DNA of 64,000 bases from an uncultured Litoreibacter sp. Lineage in GTDB: Bacteria > Pseudomonadota > Alphaproteobacteria > Rhodobacterales > Rhodobacteraceae. The number at the start of each line of letters is the position of its first letter. Position 1 is the stretch's first letter. The notes below the pieces were generated by a model. That model had not been told where the DNA came from. It saw only the letters and a list, made by a program, of their open reading frames with translations, and made no database searches. The DNA lies in assembly GCA_947504205.1 (NCBI GenBank), contig CANNGL010000005.1, forward strand, positions 304,751 through 368,750, in the 5' to 3' direction. The translations under genes and the position numbers were made by a program. Of the stretch, positions 18,098 through 27,036 are shown one piece after another.

Positions 18098-19032
18098 GCG
18101 AAAATCCGGCCAATCGTATTGAGCAGAATTTGTGCTGCCAGAATGGCCGTGGTGCCGGACTGGTCGTAATCCGGCGCAACTTCCACCAGATCAACCCCGA
18201 CAATCTCACCGCGCTTGGCCAGTCCCGCGATCAGATCCAGCACCTCATAGTAGAGAAACCCTCCATGGCTCGGCGTGCCTGTGCCGGGCGCGATCGACGG
18301 ATCGAACCCATCAATATCAATCGTCAGGTAATAGCGCTTGCCGGCCGGAACCCGTTCCAGAACCGCCTCTGCGCCCAGCTTGCGGATTTGGCGCACAGAC
18401 AGAATGTCCGATCCCATGGCACGGGCGTCGTCGTACCCTTCCTTGGCCGTGGAAGAGACATTGCGAATGCCAAACTGGCTGAGCCCCGTGACATAGTTCT
18501 TCTCCACCGCGCGGCGCATCGGGTTGCCGTGTCCAAAGCGTACGCCATGCCGTTCATCGACAAAATCCAGATGCGCATCGATTTGCACGATATGAATTGG
18601 CCCCTGTTCGGAAAAGGCGTTGATGCAGGGGATATTGACCGAATGATCGCCCCCCATCACCACGGGCAGGGCGCCCGCTGCGAGAATGGCCCGAACACCG
18701 GCTTCTATGGCGCCATGAGAGCCAATGGTATCGGTATGAATGATATCGGCGTCACCAATATCGACGACCCGGACGCCGTCGAGATAGGTCACATCATCTT
18801 CGTGGTCATACGCGCCCGCATGACCGAAGGCGAACAGGGTCGAGGCCTCGCGGATCGCCCGTGGTCCAAACCGTGCACCTGCGCGCCATTGGGTGCCGAA
18901 ATCGTAAGGCGCGCCCAGCACTGCCACATCGGCATCTATCTTCGACCAATCCTCCACATAGGGGTATTTGCCAAAGGTCGATATGCCCACGAAGGGCAGG
19001 TTCAAACGCCCGCTGTCATATCCGTGGCTCAT
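18091..19032 (-). CDS. speB: Ureohydrolase (agmatinase family)
   Basis: 313 residues. All dinuclear-Mn motifs are present: [21 protein letters not shown] and [19 protein letters not shown], with GFLYYEV following. DAHLD instead of DAHTD, and the GTGTP loop, suggest a guanidino-acid hydrolase or agmatinase. The exact substrate (agmatine, guanidinobutyrate, guanidinopropionate) cannot be fixed. The product would be urea plus an amine. The TGA overlaps the PanE stop region in convergent orientation, and the upstream enolase-superfamily gene ends inside its start (ATGA), so it is the last gene of the minus-strand sugar-acid operon. Confidence 0.88.
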   Translation of the reverse strand: MSHGYDSGRLNLPFVGISTFGKYPYVEDWSKIDADVAVLGAPYDFGTQWRAGARFGPRAIREASTLFAFGHAGAYDHEDDVTYLDGVRVVDIGDADIIHTDTIGSHGAIEAGVRAILAAGALPVVMGGDHSVNIPCINAFSEQGPIHIVQIDAHLDFVDERHGVRFGHGNPMRRAVEKNYVTGLSQFGIRNVSSTAKEGYDDARAMGSDILSVRQIRKLGAEAVLERVPAGKRYYLTIDIDGFDPSIAPGTGTPSHGGFLYYEVLDLIAGLAKRGEIVGVDLVEVAPDYDQSGTTAILAAQILLNTIGRIFAQ

Positions 19033-20114
19033 CTCGCTTCAAACGCCTCCAGCTTGTTCCAGTCAAACTCAACACCCGTGCCCGGCTGATCGGGGGCCAC
19101 AGCCATCCCGTTTTCCAGAACCAGGGGGCGTTTCGTATAGCGGTCAATCGGGAAGGAATGCACCTCCAGCCAACCGCCATGCGGCTGGGCTGAGACCAGT
19201 GAGACATGCAATTCCTGCATGCCATGCGAACAGACCGGAATGTCCGTGCCCTTCAGCAGGTCAGCCACCTGCATCCAGCCGGTAATGCCACCACAATTGG
19301 AGGCATCCGGCTGCATATAGGACAGCTTCGCCTCGGCCAGCGCATATTCGAATTCGTGGATGGTGTGCAGGTTTTCTCCCATCGCCAGCGGCAGCTCCGT
19401 GGCGTCTGCAATGCGGCCATAGCCTTGGTAGTCATCCGGGATCGTCGGTTCTTCGAACCACAACAGATCATAGGGTTTGAAGGCCGTGGCCGCCGCAATA
19501 GCCTGCTCGACATTCATCGAATAATTTGCATCGACCATGAAGGCGCGTCCCGGCCCGAGCAGCTGTCTGACGGCGGCGATCCGTTCGATGTCCTGAGACA
19601 GGGTCGGCTGGCCGATCTTGATCTTCACCGCCTGCAAGCCTGTATCGAGATAGCCCTGAACATGCTCCAGCAACTTGGGCAGGGGAAAGGCCAGGTCGAT
19701 ACCTCCGCCATAGGCCTTGCACCGATCCGAGGCGCCGCCCATTGCCTTGACCAGAGATTGCCCGCGATTTTTCAAGACCACGTCCCAAAGCGCGATATCG
19801 ACGGCGGAAATCGCGAAGGAGGCTATACCGCCCCGCGCGACATAATGGACGTGCCAGCCCATCGCATCGTAAAGCGCCTCTGGCTCAGCGGTCTGGCCCA
19901 CCAGAAAGGGGGCCAGATCATCGCGGATCATTGCCAGTATGGCTGTGCCGCCTTTGCCGCCCGTATAGGTATAGCCGGTCCCGCTTGAGCCATCTTCCAG
20001 CACCACGGTCGCTGTGATCAGCTGAAAATGCGTGTGATCGCCATGCTTGGCATCCACCAGAACCTCGTCCAGCGGCACGTTGAACAGTTTTGCACTGACC
20101 GACGCTATCTTCAT
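19029..20114 (-). CDS. Mandelate racemase/muconate lactonizing enzyme family protein (sugar-acid dehydratase-like)
   Basis: 361 residues from the ATG at 20114. The 29-residue upstream extension translates a hairpin-rich intergenic region and is rejected. The catalytic set of the mandelate-racemase subgroup is visible: KIKIG (Lys-x-Lys), DANYS (metal Asp), WFEEP (Glu), MGENL (Glu) and PVCSHGMQE (general-base His). These residues are shared by acid-sugar dehydratases such as fuconate, galactarate or talarate dehydratase and by some racemases. In this operon, with FAH hydrolase and SDR genes, dehydration of a sugar acid to its 2-keto-3-deoxy form is the most likely job. Confidence 0.9.
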   Translation of the reverse strand: MKIASVSAKLFNVPLDEVLVDAKHGDHTHFQLITATVVLEDGSSGTGYTYTGGKGGTAILAMIRDDLAPFLVGQTAEPEALYDAMGWHVHYVARGGIASFAISAVDIALWDVVLKNRGQSLVKAMGGASDRCKAYGGGIDLAFPLPKLLEHVQGYLDTGLQAVKIKIGQPTLSQDIERIAAVRQLLGPGRAFMVDANYSMNVEQAIAAATAFKPYDLLWFEEPTIPDDYQGYGRIADATELPLAMGENLHTIHEFEYALAEAKLSYMQPDASNCGGITGWMQVADLLKGTDIPVCSHGMQELHVSLVSAQPHGGWLEVHSFPIDRYTKRPLVLENGMAVAPDQPGTGVEFDWNKLEAFEAR

Positions 20115-20117
20115 GAT

Positions 20118-20140
20118 CTTCCCATGTTCAAAAATATCCC
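20118..20140. repeat. 23-bp intergenic repeat, copy 1
   Basis: CTTCCCATGTTCAAAAATATCCC differs at two adjacent positions from the copy at 24229-24251. Both copies lie just upstream (in transcript order) of a gene start in the same minus-strand operon. In transcript sense it ends GAACATGGGAAG and overlaps the ribosome-binding region of the enolase-superfamily gene. Confidence 0.7.
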
Positions 20141-20148
20141 AGGGGGGT

Positions 20149-20198
20149 GCGGGGGGACAGCGTCCCCCCGCCGGATCGCCACGCCTGTGGCGTGGCGA
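20149..20198 (-). promoter_or_regulatory. Two tandem perfect hairpins between operon genes
   Basis: Stem 1: GCGGGGGGAC (20149-20158) with GTCCCCCCGC (20162-20171), 10 bp and a 3-nt loop. Stem 2: TCGCCACGCC (20176-20185) with GGCGTGGCGA (20189-20198), 10 bp and a 3-nt loop. Both sit in the 94-bp gap between the 2-hydroxyacid dehydrogenase and the enolase-superfamily gene. They look like extragenic palindromic elements that could stall exonucleases or attenuate transcription. Confidence 0.75.
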
Positions 20199-20208
20199 CA
20201 CCCTTGTC

Positions 20209-21159
20209 TTACATATGCGCGCATTCCGGAACGGGGGTTTGTACCGACCCGTCGTCCAGCCATTGCAGCAGATTATCGACCGTCAGATTGCCCATCGCGG
20301 CCCGCGTCTCGTGGGTGGCAGAGCCCACATGCGGCAACAACACTGTCCGCTCCGAGCTTTTCAACCCGTCAGGAATGTGAGGCTCGCGGACAAACACATC
20401 AAGCGCGGCCATGCCCAGCTTGCCGCTTTCCAGGGCGCTCACCAATGCGTCTTCATCGACAACAGAGCCGCGGGAGACGTTGACCAGAAGCCCCTTCGGC
20501 CCCAGAGCCTCCATCACTTGCGCATTGACCAGCTTCTCGGTCGATGGGCCGCCGGGGGTAATGCAGATCAGCACATCCGCGCGTTTCGCCATCTCGGTCA
20601 GATCGGCGACATGTTCATAGCTCACGTCCTTTTTCGAGCGGGTGTGATAAAGGATATCGCCGCCGAAAATCTCCAGCCGCCGGGCGATTTCCTGACCGAT
20701 CCGCCCCATCCCCAAGATACCATAGGTCAGCCCGTCCGGCGACCGGCTCAAAGGGGCATTGCCCTCTGCTTCCCAGTTGCCGGACCGTGCCCATGCCTCG
20801 TCGCTGTTGAAGTTCCGCAATGCCGTCAGGATCAACAACAACGTGGTGTTGGCCACCTCTCCGTTGAGCACGTTGGGGGTGTGGCTGACCTTGATCCCGC
20901 GCGCGATACAGGCCGAGGTATCAATCGCGTCATATCCCACGCCGTAGCAGGAGATCACTTTCAGGGCAGGCAGGGCGCCCATGATCTCAGGTTTCACCCC
21001 GTCATGCCCGTTGGTGCAGACCGCTTCGATCCCGGCTCCGTGTTCTGCGGCCCAGCTGTCGAAATTTTCGATCCCGTTGAGATCATGCAGCGTGAATTTG
21101 GCGTCCAGCCGCGTGCGCATCTCGTCGGTGATGCCGCCGATGACAAGGCACTCAGTCAT
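20209..21159 (-). CDS. D-isomer-specific 2-hydroxyacid dehydrogenase
   Basis: 316 residues from the ATG at 21159, which overlaps the stop of the FAH-type gene by 8 bp. The NAD(P)-binding loop [16 protein letters not shown], the [13 protein letters not shown] segment and the late [13 protein letters not shown] (catalytic His, partner of an earlier Glu) are canonical. The family includes glyoxylate/hydroxypyruvate reductases and other 2-ketoacid reductases. In a pathway ending in pyruvate and a hydroxyacid it could interconvert the keto- and hydroxy-acid product. It is cytoplasmic. Confidence 0.92.
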   Translation of the reverse strand: MTECLVIGGITDEMRTRLDAKFTLHDLNGIENFDSWAAEHGAGIEAVCTNGHDGVKPEIMGALPALKVISCYGVGYDAIDTSACIARGIKVSHTPNVLNGEVANTTLLLILTALRNFNSDEAWARSGNWEAEGNAPLSRSPDGLTYGILGMGRIGQEIARRLEIFGGDILYHTRSKKDVSYEHVADLTEMAKRADVLICITPGGPSTEKLVNAQVMEALGPKGLLVNVSRGSVVDEDALVSALESGKLGMAALDVFVREPHIPDGLKSSERTVLLPHVGSATHETRAAMGNLTVDNLLQWLDDGSVQTPVPECAHM

Positions 21160-22000
21160 CTGCGCGCACCGTCTGGCGTTGCTTGCCCAGTCCTTCGATT
21201 TCAAGCTCCATGACGTCCCCGGCCTTCAGGTAAACCGGCTCGGGCTTGATACCCATCCCGACGCCCGGAGGCGTGCCGGTGGTGATCACATCGCCCGGAT
21301 GCAGTGTCATCAGTTGCGACAGATGCTCGATGATCTGTGCGACCGTGAAGATCATGGTGTTCGTGTTTCCGGTTTGCATCCGCTTGCCATTCACCTCGCA
21401 GGACATTGCCAGGTTCTGCACATCCGCAATCTCGTCCTTCGTGACCAGCCAGGGCCCCGTTGGCCCGAACGTGTCGCAGCTTTTGCCCTTTGTCCACTGG
21501 CCGGTCAGCTTGGTCTGGAAATGACGCTCGGAAACATCGTTGACGATGCAATAGCCCGCCACATGATCCAGCGCATTGTCCAGTGTCGCGTATTTGCAGG
21601 TGGTGCCGATCACCACGCCCAATTCGACCTCCCAGTCCGTCTTGGTTGATCCCCGGGGCATGACAACGTCATCATAGGGACCGCTGATCGCCGAATTGGC
21701 CTTGAAGAACAGGATCGGATGTTCCGGGATGGCGGCCCCGGTTTCGGCGGCGTGGTCAGAAAAGTTCAAGCCGATACACATGAATTTACCGATATCGCCC
21801 ACACAGGCGCCCAGCCGCGGCGTGCCGGACACTTCCGGCAGGGATGCGGGGTCAAGGCCGCGCAGCTTATCCAATGTGGTCTCGTCCAGTGTCGCGCCCG
21901 TGATGTCGGACACTGTGCCGGACAAATCGCGCAGGACGCCATCGCCATCAATCATACCGGGACGCTCTGCTCCGGCTTCTCCGTATCTTACCAGCTTCAT
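21152..22000 (-). CDS. Fumarylacetoacetate hydrolase family protein (2,4-diketo-3-deoxy-L-fuconate hydrolase-like)
   Basis: 282 residues. The FAH-fold segments IGLNFSDHAAE, HPILFFKANSAISGPYDDVVMP, DWEVELGVVIG (metal Glu), GYCIVNDVSERHFQ, GQWTKGKSCDTFGPTGPWLV and ITTGTPPGVGMG are all present. The GQWTKGKSCDTFGP segment is typical of the branch that cleaves 2,4-diketo-3-deoxy sugar acids to pyruvate plus a hydroxyacid, and of enzymes often mis-annotated as ureidoglycolate lyase. The SDR at 24270-25016 would make its substrate. Assignment of the exact sugar is inference. Confidence 0.88.
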   Translation of the reverse strand: MKLVRYGEAGAERPGMIDGDGVLRDLSGTVSDITGATLDETTLDKLRGLDPASLPEVSGTPRLGACVGDIGKFMCIGLNFSDHAAETGAAIPEHPILFFKANSAISGPYDDVVMPRGSTKTDWEVELGVVIGTTCKYATLDNALDHVAGYCIVNDVSERHFQTKLTGQWTKGKSCDTFGPTGPWLVTKDEIADVQNLAMSCEVNGKRMQTGNTNTMIFTVAQIIEHLSQLMTLHPGDVITTGTPPGVGMGIKPEPVYLKAGDVMELEIEGLGKQRQTVRADD

Positions 22001-22043
22001 CTGTTGTTCCTCACATGGTGCATGTCGTTGTTATCGGCAGGTC

Positions 22044-22382
22044 TCAGTGGACCGTGCCGCGTTCTGGTGGAAAGGCGTAAATATCTGAAAATATCAGGTC
22101 GTCTGACAGGTTGGCGGCCTCGATCATTTCATCGATTGGAAAGTCGGTATCCATATCGTCGGCCACCCATTCTGCATAAGAGCCAAGATAGGAAAAGGCG
22201 CGGATCTCCGCATCAGGTTCTTCCGTGGCAAAATGCTCGAAAATCCGTTGCACAGCACTTTGCAGCGAGACGGCCTTGCAGCAGCACATCCCAAAATCGC
22301 CGCCATATTTGCCCGGCTGATCCTTGGCAAATTTGTGATCATAAACACTGATCACCGCAACGAATATGGCACTTTCGCTCAT
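22044..22382 (-). CDS. Uncharacterised 112-residue protein
   Basis: No family recognised. Acidic, soluble, no signal peptide or membrane helix. A CCC triplet (FGMCCCKAVSLQ, near residues 32-34) could bind metal or be redox active. The C-terminal half is rich in Asp/Glu and aromatics (EWVADDMDTDFPIDEM). It lies between the FAH-type and IlvD/Edd genes on the same strand with short gaps (43 bp and 11 bp), so it is probably transcribed with them. Coding appearance: regular GC-rich third positions and no better ORF in the same stretch. Confidence 0.6.
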   Translation of the reverse strand: MSESAIFVAVISVYDHKFAKDQPGKYGGDFGMCCCKAVSLQSAVQRIFEHFATEEPDAEIRAFSYLGSYAEWVADDMDTDFPIDEMIEAANLSDDLIFSDIYAFPPERGTVH

Positions 22383-22393
22383 CGGTCGCTGCG

Positions 22394-24181
22394 CTAGTGG
22401 TTGTCGCGTGGCATGTATCGGCGCGCGATGTCCTGATACTGGGCTGCGCCCTCAAGGGTCATGCCCTCGCTGAAGGGGCGCACCATCGCGCGGAAGATTT
22501 CCTGCCACGGTGTTTGGCTGTCGGGCACTTCTATCGATCCGTTTACAAGTTTTTCGGCCCGGGCTTTCAACTCTGCGTCCTCGACCAGCATGTCCGCCGT
22601 GCATTGGCGCAGATCGATACGGATCTTGTCGCCGGTTTGCACCAGCGCCAGCCCGCCGCCATCTGCCGCTTCGGGAGAGGCGTTGAGGATTGAGGGTGAG
22701 CCCGACGTGCCAGATTGCCGCCCATCGCCCACGCATGGCAGAGCATGAATGTCCTGTTTCAGAAGATAGGCCGGCGGGCGCATGTTCACGACCTCGGCCC
22801 CACCGGGATAGCCCTTTGGCCCTGCGCCGCGCATGATCAGGATGCAATGCGCGTCAATGCCCAGAGTCTCATCATCGATGCGATGGTGAAAATCCTCCGG
22901 GCCGTCGAAAACAATCGCGCGCCCTTCAAAGGCGTCGGGATCATCGGGGTTGGACAGATACCTGTCGCGGAACTCTTTCGAGATCACCGAGGTTTTCATG
23001 ATCGCACTGTCAAACAGATTGCCCTTGAGATTGATGAAGCCTGCATCCTTCAGAAGCGGCGCATCGGTGGAATAGATCACATCCGGATTGCCGGTCAGCA
23101 GATGCCCACAATTGTCCTGCATGGTTTTGCCATTGGCCGTAATCGCGCCTGGATGCGGCAACAGCCCGGCTTTCAGCAACTCGCCAATCACCGCGGGCAC
23201 TCCGCCTGCGCGGTGGTAGTCTTCACCCAGATACTCGCCGGCCGGTTGCAGGTTCACCAGCAATGGAACCTTATGCCCGATCTGTTGCCAGTCGTCATTG
23301 CTGAGCGCGACGCCCAGATGCCGTGCTACACCGTTGAGGTGAATGGGGGCATTGGTCGAGCCTCCGATAGCCGAATTGATTACGATGGCGTTCTCGAATG
23401 CGGCGCGGGTCATGATGTCGGAGGGGCGCAAATCCTCATGCACCATCTCCACGATCCGCTTGCCCGTCTGATAGCTGATCTGCCCTCGCTCGCGATAGGG
23501 TGCGGGGATCGCGGCAGAGCCCGGCAATTGCATGCCCAGAGCCTCGGCCAGCGAATTCATCGTCGTGGCTGTTCCCATCGTGTTGCAATAGCCGACTGAA
23601 GGGGTCGAGGAGGCAACAAGATCCATGAACCCGTCATCGTCAATCTCGCCCGCCGCCTGCATTTCGCGGGCCTTCCAGACAATGGTGCCAGAGCCGGTGC
23701 GCTCTCCGTTGAACCAGCCGTTCAACATTGGCCCGACGCTCAGCGCGATCGCCGGAATGTTGACCGTGGCCGCTGCCATCAGCAGGGCAGGCGTGGTCTT
23801 GTCGCACCCGATATTGAGCACCACCCCATCCAGCGGATAACCAAACAGGGTTTCCACCAACGACAGGTAAGCCAGATTGCGATCCAGCATCGCCGTCGGG
23901 CGCTTGCCGGTCTCCTGAATTGGATGCACCGGTACTTCGATCACGGTACCGCCTGCCGCGATCACCCCGTCGCGCACCCGCTTGGACAGTTCGATATGGT
24001 GGCGGTTGCAGGGCGACAGATCACTGCCGGTCTGCGCGATCCCGATGATCGGCTTGCCCGATTGCAGCTCTTCACGGGTCAGCCCGTAATTCAGATAGCG
24101 CTCCAGATAGAGCGCGGTCATTTCCTGATTGTCAGGATTGTTGAACCATTTCTGAGATCTCAGCTTCGGTTTGTCGACCAT
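22394..24181 (-). CDS. IlvD/Edd-family dehydratase (sugar-acid dehydratase type)
   Basis: 595 residues. The N-terminal [12 protein letters not shown] and a long domain with [29 protein letters not shown] and [12 protein letters not shown] supply the three Fe-S cluster cysteines typical of the arabonate/xylonate dehydratase branch. [10 protein letters not shown] and [27 protein letters not shown] follow. It dehydrates an aldonic acid to the 2-keto-3-deoxy acid. Length and motifs fit L-arabonate/D-xylonate-type enzymes rather than IlvD itself. It gives the operon a second dehydratase besides the enolase-superfamily one, so the two may act on different sugar acids. Confidence 0.93.
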   Translation of the reverse strand: MVDKPKLRSQKWFNNPDNQEMTALYLERYLNYGLTREELQSGKPIIGIAQTGSDLSPCNRHHIELSKRVRDGVIAAGGTVIEVPVHPIQETGKRPTAMLDRNLAYLSLVETLFGYPLDGVVLNIGCDKTTPALLMAAATVNIPAIALSVGPMLNGWFNGERTGSGTIVWKAREMQAAGEIDDDGFMDLVASSTPSVGYCNTMGTATTMNSLAEALGMQLPGSAAIPAPYRERGQISYQTGKRIVEMVHEDLRPSDIMTRAAFENAIVINSAIGGSTNAPIHLNGVARHLGVALSNDDWQQIGHKVPLLVNLQPAGEYLGEDYHRAGGVPAVIGELLKAGLLPHPGAITANGKTMQDNCGHLLTGNPDVIYSTDAPLLKDAGFINLKGNLFDSAIMKTSVISKEFRDRYLSNPDDPDAFEGRAIVFDGPEDFHHRIDDETLGIDAHCILIMRGAGPKGYPGGAEVVNMRPPAYLLKQDIHALPCVGDGRQSGTSGSPSILNASPEAADGGGLALVQTGDKIRIDLRQCTADMLVEDAELKARAEKLVNGSIEVPDSQTPWQEIFRAMVRPFSEGMTLEGAAQYQDIARRYMPRDNH

Positions 24182-24228
24182 GTCAAATTACCTGATATTA
24201 AGGTTAACGCACTGCCTGTCCGACAGCC

Positions 24229-24251
24229 CTTCCCATGTTTCAAAATATCCC
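24229..24251. repeat. 23-bp intergenic repeat, copy 2
   Basis: CTTCCCATGTTTCAAAATATCCC, 21 of 23 positions identical to 20118-20140. It lies in the 88-bp gap between the SDR stop and the IlvD/Edd start. It is followed on the plus strand by CGCCGGAGGC, giving in transcript sense a GCCTCCGGCGGGGATATTTTG string. Confidence 0.7.
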
Positions 24252-24269
24252 CGCCGGAGGCTTCTGCAT

Positions 24270-25016
24270 TCAGCCAGACCAGCCTCCGTCGATGATATGT
24301 GGCTGCCCGGTGGTGAACCCGCTTTCGTCGCTGGCCAGATAGACCACGAGTGCCGCGATCTCCTCTGCCGTGGCCACGCGCCCCATGGGCTGGCGCGACA
24401 CAAACTGCTTGAGCGCCTCTTCATAGCTGCCGACCTGTTCTCCGAGGGCTTTCACCCGGTCATGCCAACTGGGGCTTTCAACGGTTCCGGGGCAGATGCA
24501 GTTACAGCGGATACCTTGGGTAATGTAATCCACCGCGACGGATTTGGTCATGCCGATCACCGCCGCCTTGGTGGTGCCGTATATAAACCGGTTGGGGGCG
24601 CCGATCACGCTTGAACAGGCCGATGACATGTTCACGATTGACCCGCCACCGCGCTCCAGCATGCCGGGAATGGCGGCGCGCATCGTGCGAAACATCGAAC
24701 GCACATTCAGATCAAACGCAAAGTCCCATTCCTCGTCGCTGGCATCCAGAACCGTGCCGTGATGCACGAAGCCTGCGCAGTTGAACAGCACGTCGGGCCG
24801 CGCCTTCGCGACACCTTCATTGACCGAAGCGCTGTCGCGCGCATCAAGCACCAGGGTCTCGATGTTCTCTGCGTCGAGCGAGGCCAGTGCATCGGCGTTC
24901 ACGTCGGATGCAAAAACATGGGCGCCTTCGGCGGCCATCGCCAGAGCCGAGGCGCGTCCGATGCCCTGACCTGCGGCTGTTACAAGTGCACGTTTTCCCT
25001 CAAGTCTTTGAGACAA
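24270..25016 (-). CDS. SDR dehydrogenase, 2-keto-3-deoxy-L-fuconate dehydrogenase-like
   Basis: 248 residues. NAD-binding TAAGQGIGRA, the NCAGFVHHGTVLD segment, NMSSACSSV with the catalytic Ser, and YGTTKAA with the catalytic Tyr and Lys. QGIRCNCICPGTVESPS and TGQPHIIDGGWSG complete a close resemblance to BDH2/DHRS6 and its bacterial relatives, which oxidise 2-keto-3-deoxy-L-fuconate at C4. It is the first gene of the minus-strand operon, followed by an IlvD/Edd dehydratase and an FAH-type hydrolase, as expected for the non-phosphorylating deoxy-sugar route. Substrate by analogy only. Confidence 0.9.
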   Translation of the reverse strand: MSQRLEGKRALVTAAGQGIGRASALAMAAEGAHVFASDVNADALASLDAENIETLVLDARDSASVNEGVAKARPDVLFNCAGFVHHGTVLDASDEEWDFAFDLNVRSMFRTMRAAIPGMLERGGGSIVNMSSACSSVIGAPNRFIYGTTKAAVIGMTKSVAVDYITQGIRCNCICPGTVESPSWHDRVKALGEQVGSYEEALKQFVSRQPMGRVATAEEIAALVVYLASDESGFTTGQPHIIDGGWSG

Positions 25017-25148
25017 TTCAAAAATCTCCGAATTTGGCAGCTCGGGTTCGCGCAGTCACGGATCGCGCCCTCCCAAGGCGAGTCGTGCTAGGGGTAGCGC
25101 CTAAGTTTGGGTATCGCAATGCTTTCAACTCCTGAAAGGCTACAGTAG

Positions 25149-25162
25149 TGTTTGCGCAAACA
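25149..25162. promoter_or_regulatory. Perfect 14-bp palindrome, operator candidate
   Basis: TGTTTGCGCAAACA reads the same on both strands with CG at the centre. It sits in the 164-bp divergent gap between the SDR operon and the HIBADH/DenD pair, directly before the AAGGAG ribosome-binding site (25165-25170) of the plus-strand gene. A repressor bound here would block that transcript. The cognate protein is unknown; the nearest regulator is the GntR at 27024. Confidence 0.65.
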
Positions 25163-25180
25163 TAAAGGAGAGTTTCGCCG

Positions 25181-26062
25181 ATGACAGCCTCAGTCGCACT
25201 TCTGGGAACCGGCCTGATGGGTGCCCCTATGGCCCGCAATTTGTTGAAGGCGGGCCATCCCGTAACCGTCTGGAACCGCTCCATCGCCAAGGCCGAAGCC
25301 CTGACGGCGGATGGTGCGAAACTCGCCACATCGGTGCCGGAGGCGGTGGCCGGCGTGGATGTGGTTATCACGATGCTCAGCGACGGCGTCGCGGTGGACG
25401 GTCTTGTGATGGATGCAGAGGTCACCGGCGCAATGAAAGAGGGCGCGCTCTGGATTGATATGTCTTCTGCCAAACCGGAAGAGGCGCGGGGGCAGGCCGC
25501 TCATCTGTCCAAGTTGGGATTTGGTCATCTGGATGCGCCGGTGTCCGGCGGGACCAAGGGCGCCGAAGCCGCGACGCTGGCCATCATGGTGGGCGGGCAG
25601 GCAGACTATTTTTCCGACGCGGAGGCGGTCTTGTCGGCGATGGGGCGGCCCGTGCATGTGGGGCCAAGCGGGTCGGGCCAGCTTTCCAAGCTTGCCAATC
25701 AGGCGATTGTTGCAGTGACGATCGGCGTTGTCGCCGAAGCGATGTTGCTTCTGCGCGAAGGGGGCGCGGACCCTGCCGCTGTGCGAAATGCGTTGAAAGG
25801 CGGTTTTGCGGATTCCGTGATCCTGCAGCAGCATGGCGAGCGCATGACGACCGGGAATTTCGAGCCGGGTGGTCTGTCGAAATTCCAACTCAAGGATCTC
25901 GACAACCTTTTGCATGAAGCCGGTACAATCGGGGTCAAACTGCCACTGGCGCAGGATGTGCGGGATCGCTTTGCCCATTTCTGCGCAGCGATGAATGGGG
26001 GTGACAAGGATCACTCCGGCCTGTTTCTTGAACTTCTCGAACGCAATGGAATGTCGACATGA
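25181..26062 (+). CDS. 3-hydroxyisobutyrate dehydrogenase-family oxidoreductase
   Basis: 293 residues. The N-terminal LGTGLMGAPMARNL binds NAD(P), DAPVSGGTKGAE is the substrate-binding loop, and GQLSKLANQ supplies the catalytic Lys and Asn. The family covers hydroxyisobutyrate, tartronate semialdehyde and L-threonate (LtnD) dehydrogenases. The stop overlaps the start of the DenD-like gene (ATGA). The pairing of an LtnD-type with a DenD-type enzyme is known from tetronate (C4 sugar acid) catabolism, although the kinase, isomerase and aldolase of that pathway are not next to it. Confidence 0.9.
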   Translation: MTASVALLGTGLMGAPMARNLLKAGHPVTVWNRSIAKAEALTADGAKLATSVPEAVAGVDVVITMLSDGVAVDGLVMDAEVTGAMKEGALWIDMSSAKPEEARGQAAHLSKLGFGHLDAPVSGGTKGAEAATLAIMVGGQADYFSDAEAVLSAMGRPVHVGPSGSGQLSKLANQAIVAVTIGVVAEAMLLLREGGADPAAVRNALKGGFADSVILQQHGERMTTGNFEPGGLSKFQLKDLDNLLHEAGTIGVKLPLAQDVRDRFAHFCAAMNGGDKDHSGLFLELLERNGMST

Positions 26063-27036
26063 AAATCCTGATACTTGGCGGCGGCGGTATGGTTGGCCAG
26101 AAGCTGGCCCACCGTCTTCTGGCCCACGGCCTGAATGGCACACGCGATTTCACCCTGACGCTGCATGACATGGGCTTCCCGCCTGACGGCGCGCCAGTTG
26201 ACGACAAGAGAACTGGCAATCTTGCCGATATCGGACAGGTCGAGGGATTGGCCAAGGAGCGCCCGGATGTGATTTTCCACCTCGCTTCGATCGTATCGGG
26301 GGAGGCGGAGACGAATTTCGATCTGGGCTGGAACGTCAACATGCACCCGACATGGCGTTTCCTCGAGGCACTGCGGGCGGAACATGAAGCCAGCGGCGGG
26401 ACCTATCGCCCCCGGCTGGTGTTCACCTCGTCCATCGCCGTGTTCGGCGGGCCCTATCCCGACAAGATCGACGATGAATTCCTGTGCGCGCCGCAGACCA
26501 GCTATGGCGCTCAGAAAGCGATTTGCGAGACGCTGATTTCTGACTTTTCGCGTAAAGGCTTCATTGATGGGTTGTCGATCCGGTTGCCGACAATCTGTGT
26601 GCGGCCGGGCAAGGCCAATCTGGCCGCGTCTTCCTTCTTCTCGGGGATCATCCGTGAGCCGCTCAATGGCAAGGAGGCAATTTTGCCCGTTCCCGACAGT
26701 GTGCGTCACTGGCATGCGTCCCCACGCGCGGCGGCGGGCTTTCTGACCCATGCTGCGGGTTTGTCCGAGGCATCGCTAGAAAATCGCAGGGCGCTCAACC
26801 TGCCGGGCGTCAGTTGCACGGTGGCCGAGCAGATCGAAGCGCTGCGCGATGTTGCCGGGAACGATGTTGTGGCCCGGATCAAGCCAAAACCCGATGAGGC
26901 GATCATGAAGATTGTTCAGGGCTGGCCGCGGAATTTTGCGCCAGAGCGAGCGATTGCGCTGGGGTTCGAGGCGGAGAAGGATTTTGCAGAGATCATTCAG
27001 GTCTATATCGACGATGATCTGCCTCAGGCCGTCTGA
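26059..27036 (+). CDS. denD: D-erythronate dehydrogenase-like NAD-dependent epimerase/dehydratase family protein
   Basis: 325 residues, extended SDR. The Rossmann motif is LGGGGMVGQKLAHRLL; HLASIVSGEAE, VFTSSIAVFGG (catalytic Ser/Thr) and YGAQKAICE (Tyr-x-x-x-Lys) follow. The HLAS(I/V)VSGEAE segment and the SIRLPTICVRPGKAN-like stretch are typical of DenD, which oxidises D-erythronate to 2-oxo-tetronate. It is coupled to the preceding dehydrogenase. Its 3' end overlaps the convergent GntR gene by 13 bp. The substrate should be treated as probable, not shown. Confidence 0.8.
   Translation: MKILILGGGGMVGQKLAHRLLAHGLNGTRDFTLTLHDMGFPPDGAPVDDKRTGNLADIGQVEGLAKERPDVIFHLASIVSGEAETNFDLGWNVNMHPTWRFLEALRAEHEASGGTYRPRLVFTSSIAVFGGPYPDKIDDEFLCAPQTSYGAQKAICETLISDFSRKGFIDGLSIRLPTICVRPGKANLAASSFFSGIIREPLNGKEAILPVPDSVRHWHASPRAAAGFLTHAAGLSEASLENRRALNLPGVSCTVAEQIEALRDVAGNDVVARIKPKPDEAIMKIVQGWPRNFAPERAIALGFEAEKDFAEIIQVYIDDDLPQAV

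Noticed and set aside
17944-19089. 381-codon plus-strand open frame
   Set aside because: Antisense to the ureohydrolase, whose metal motifs are complete.
20047-21213. 388-codon plus-strand open frame
   Set aside because: Lies opposite the 2-hydroxyacid dehydrogenase; low-complexity, no family, no ribosome-binding site.
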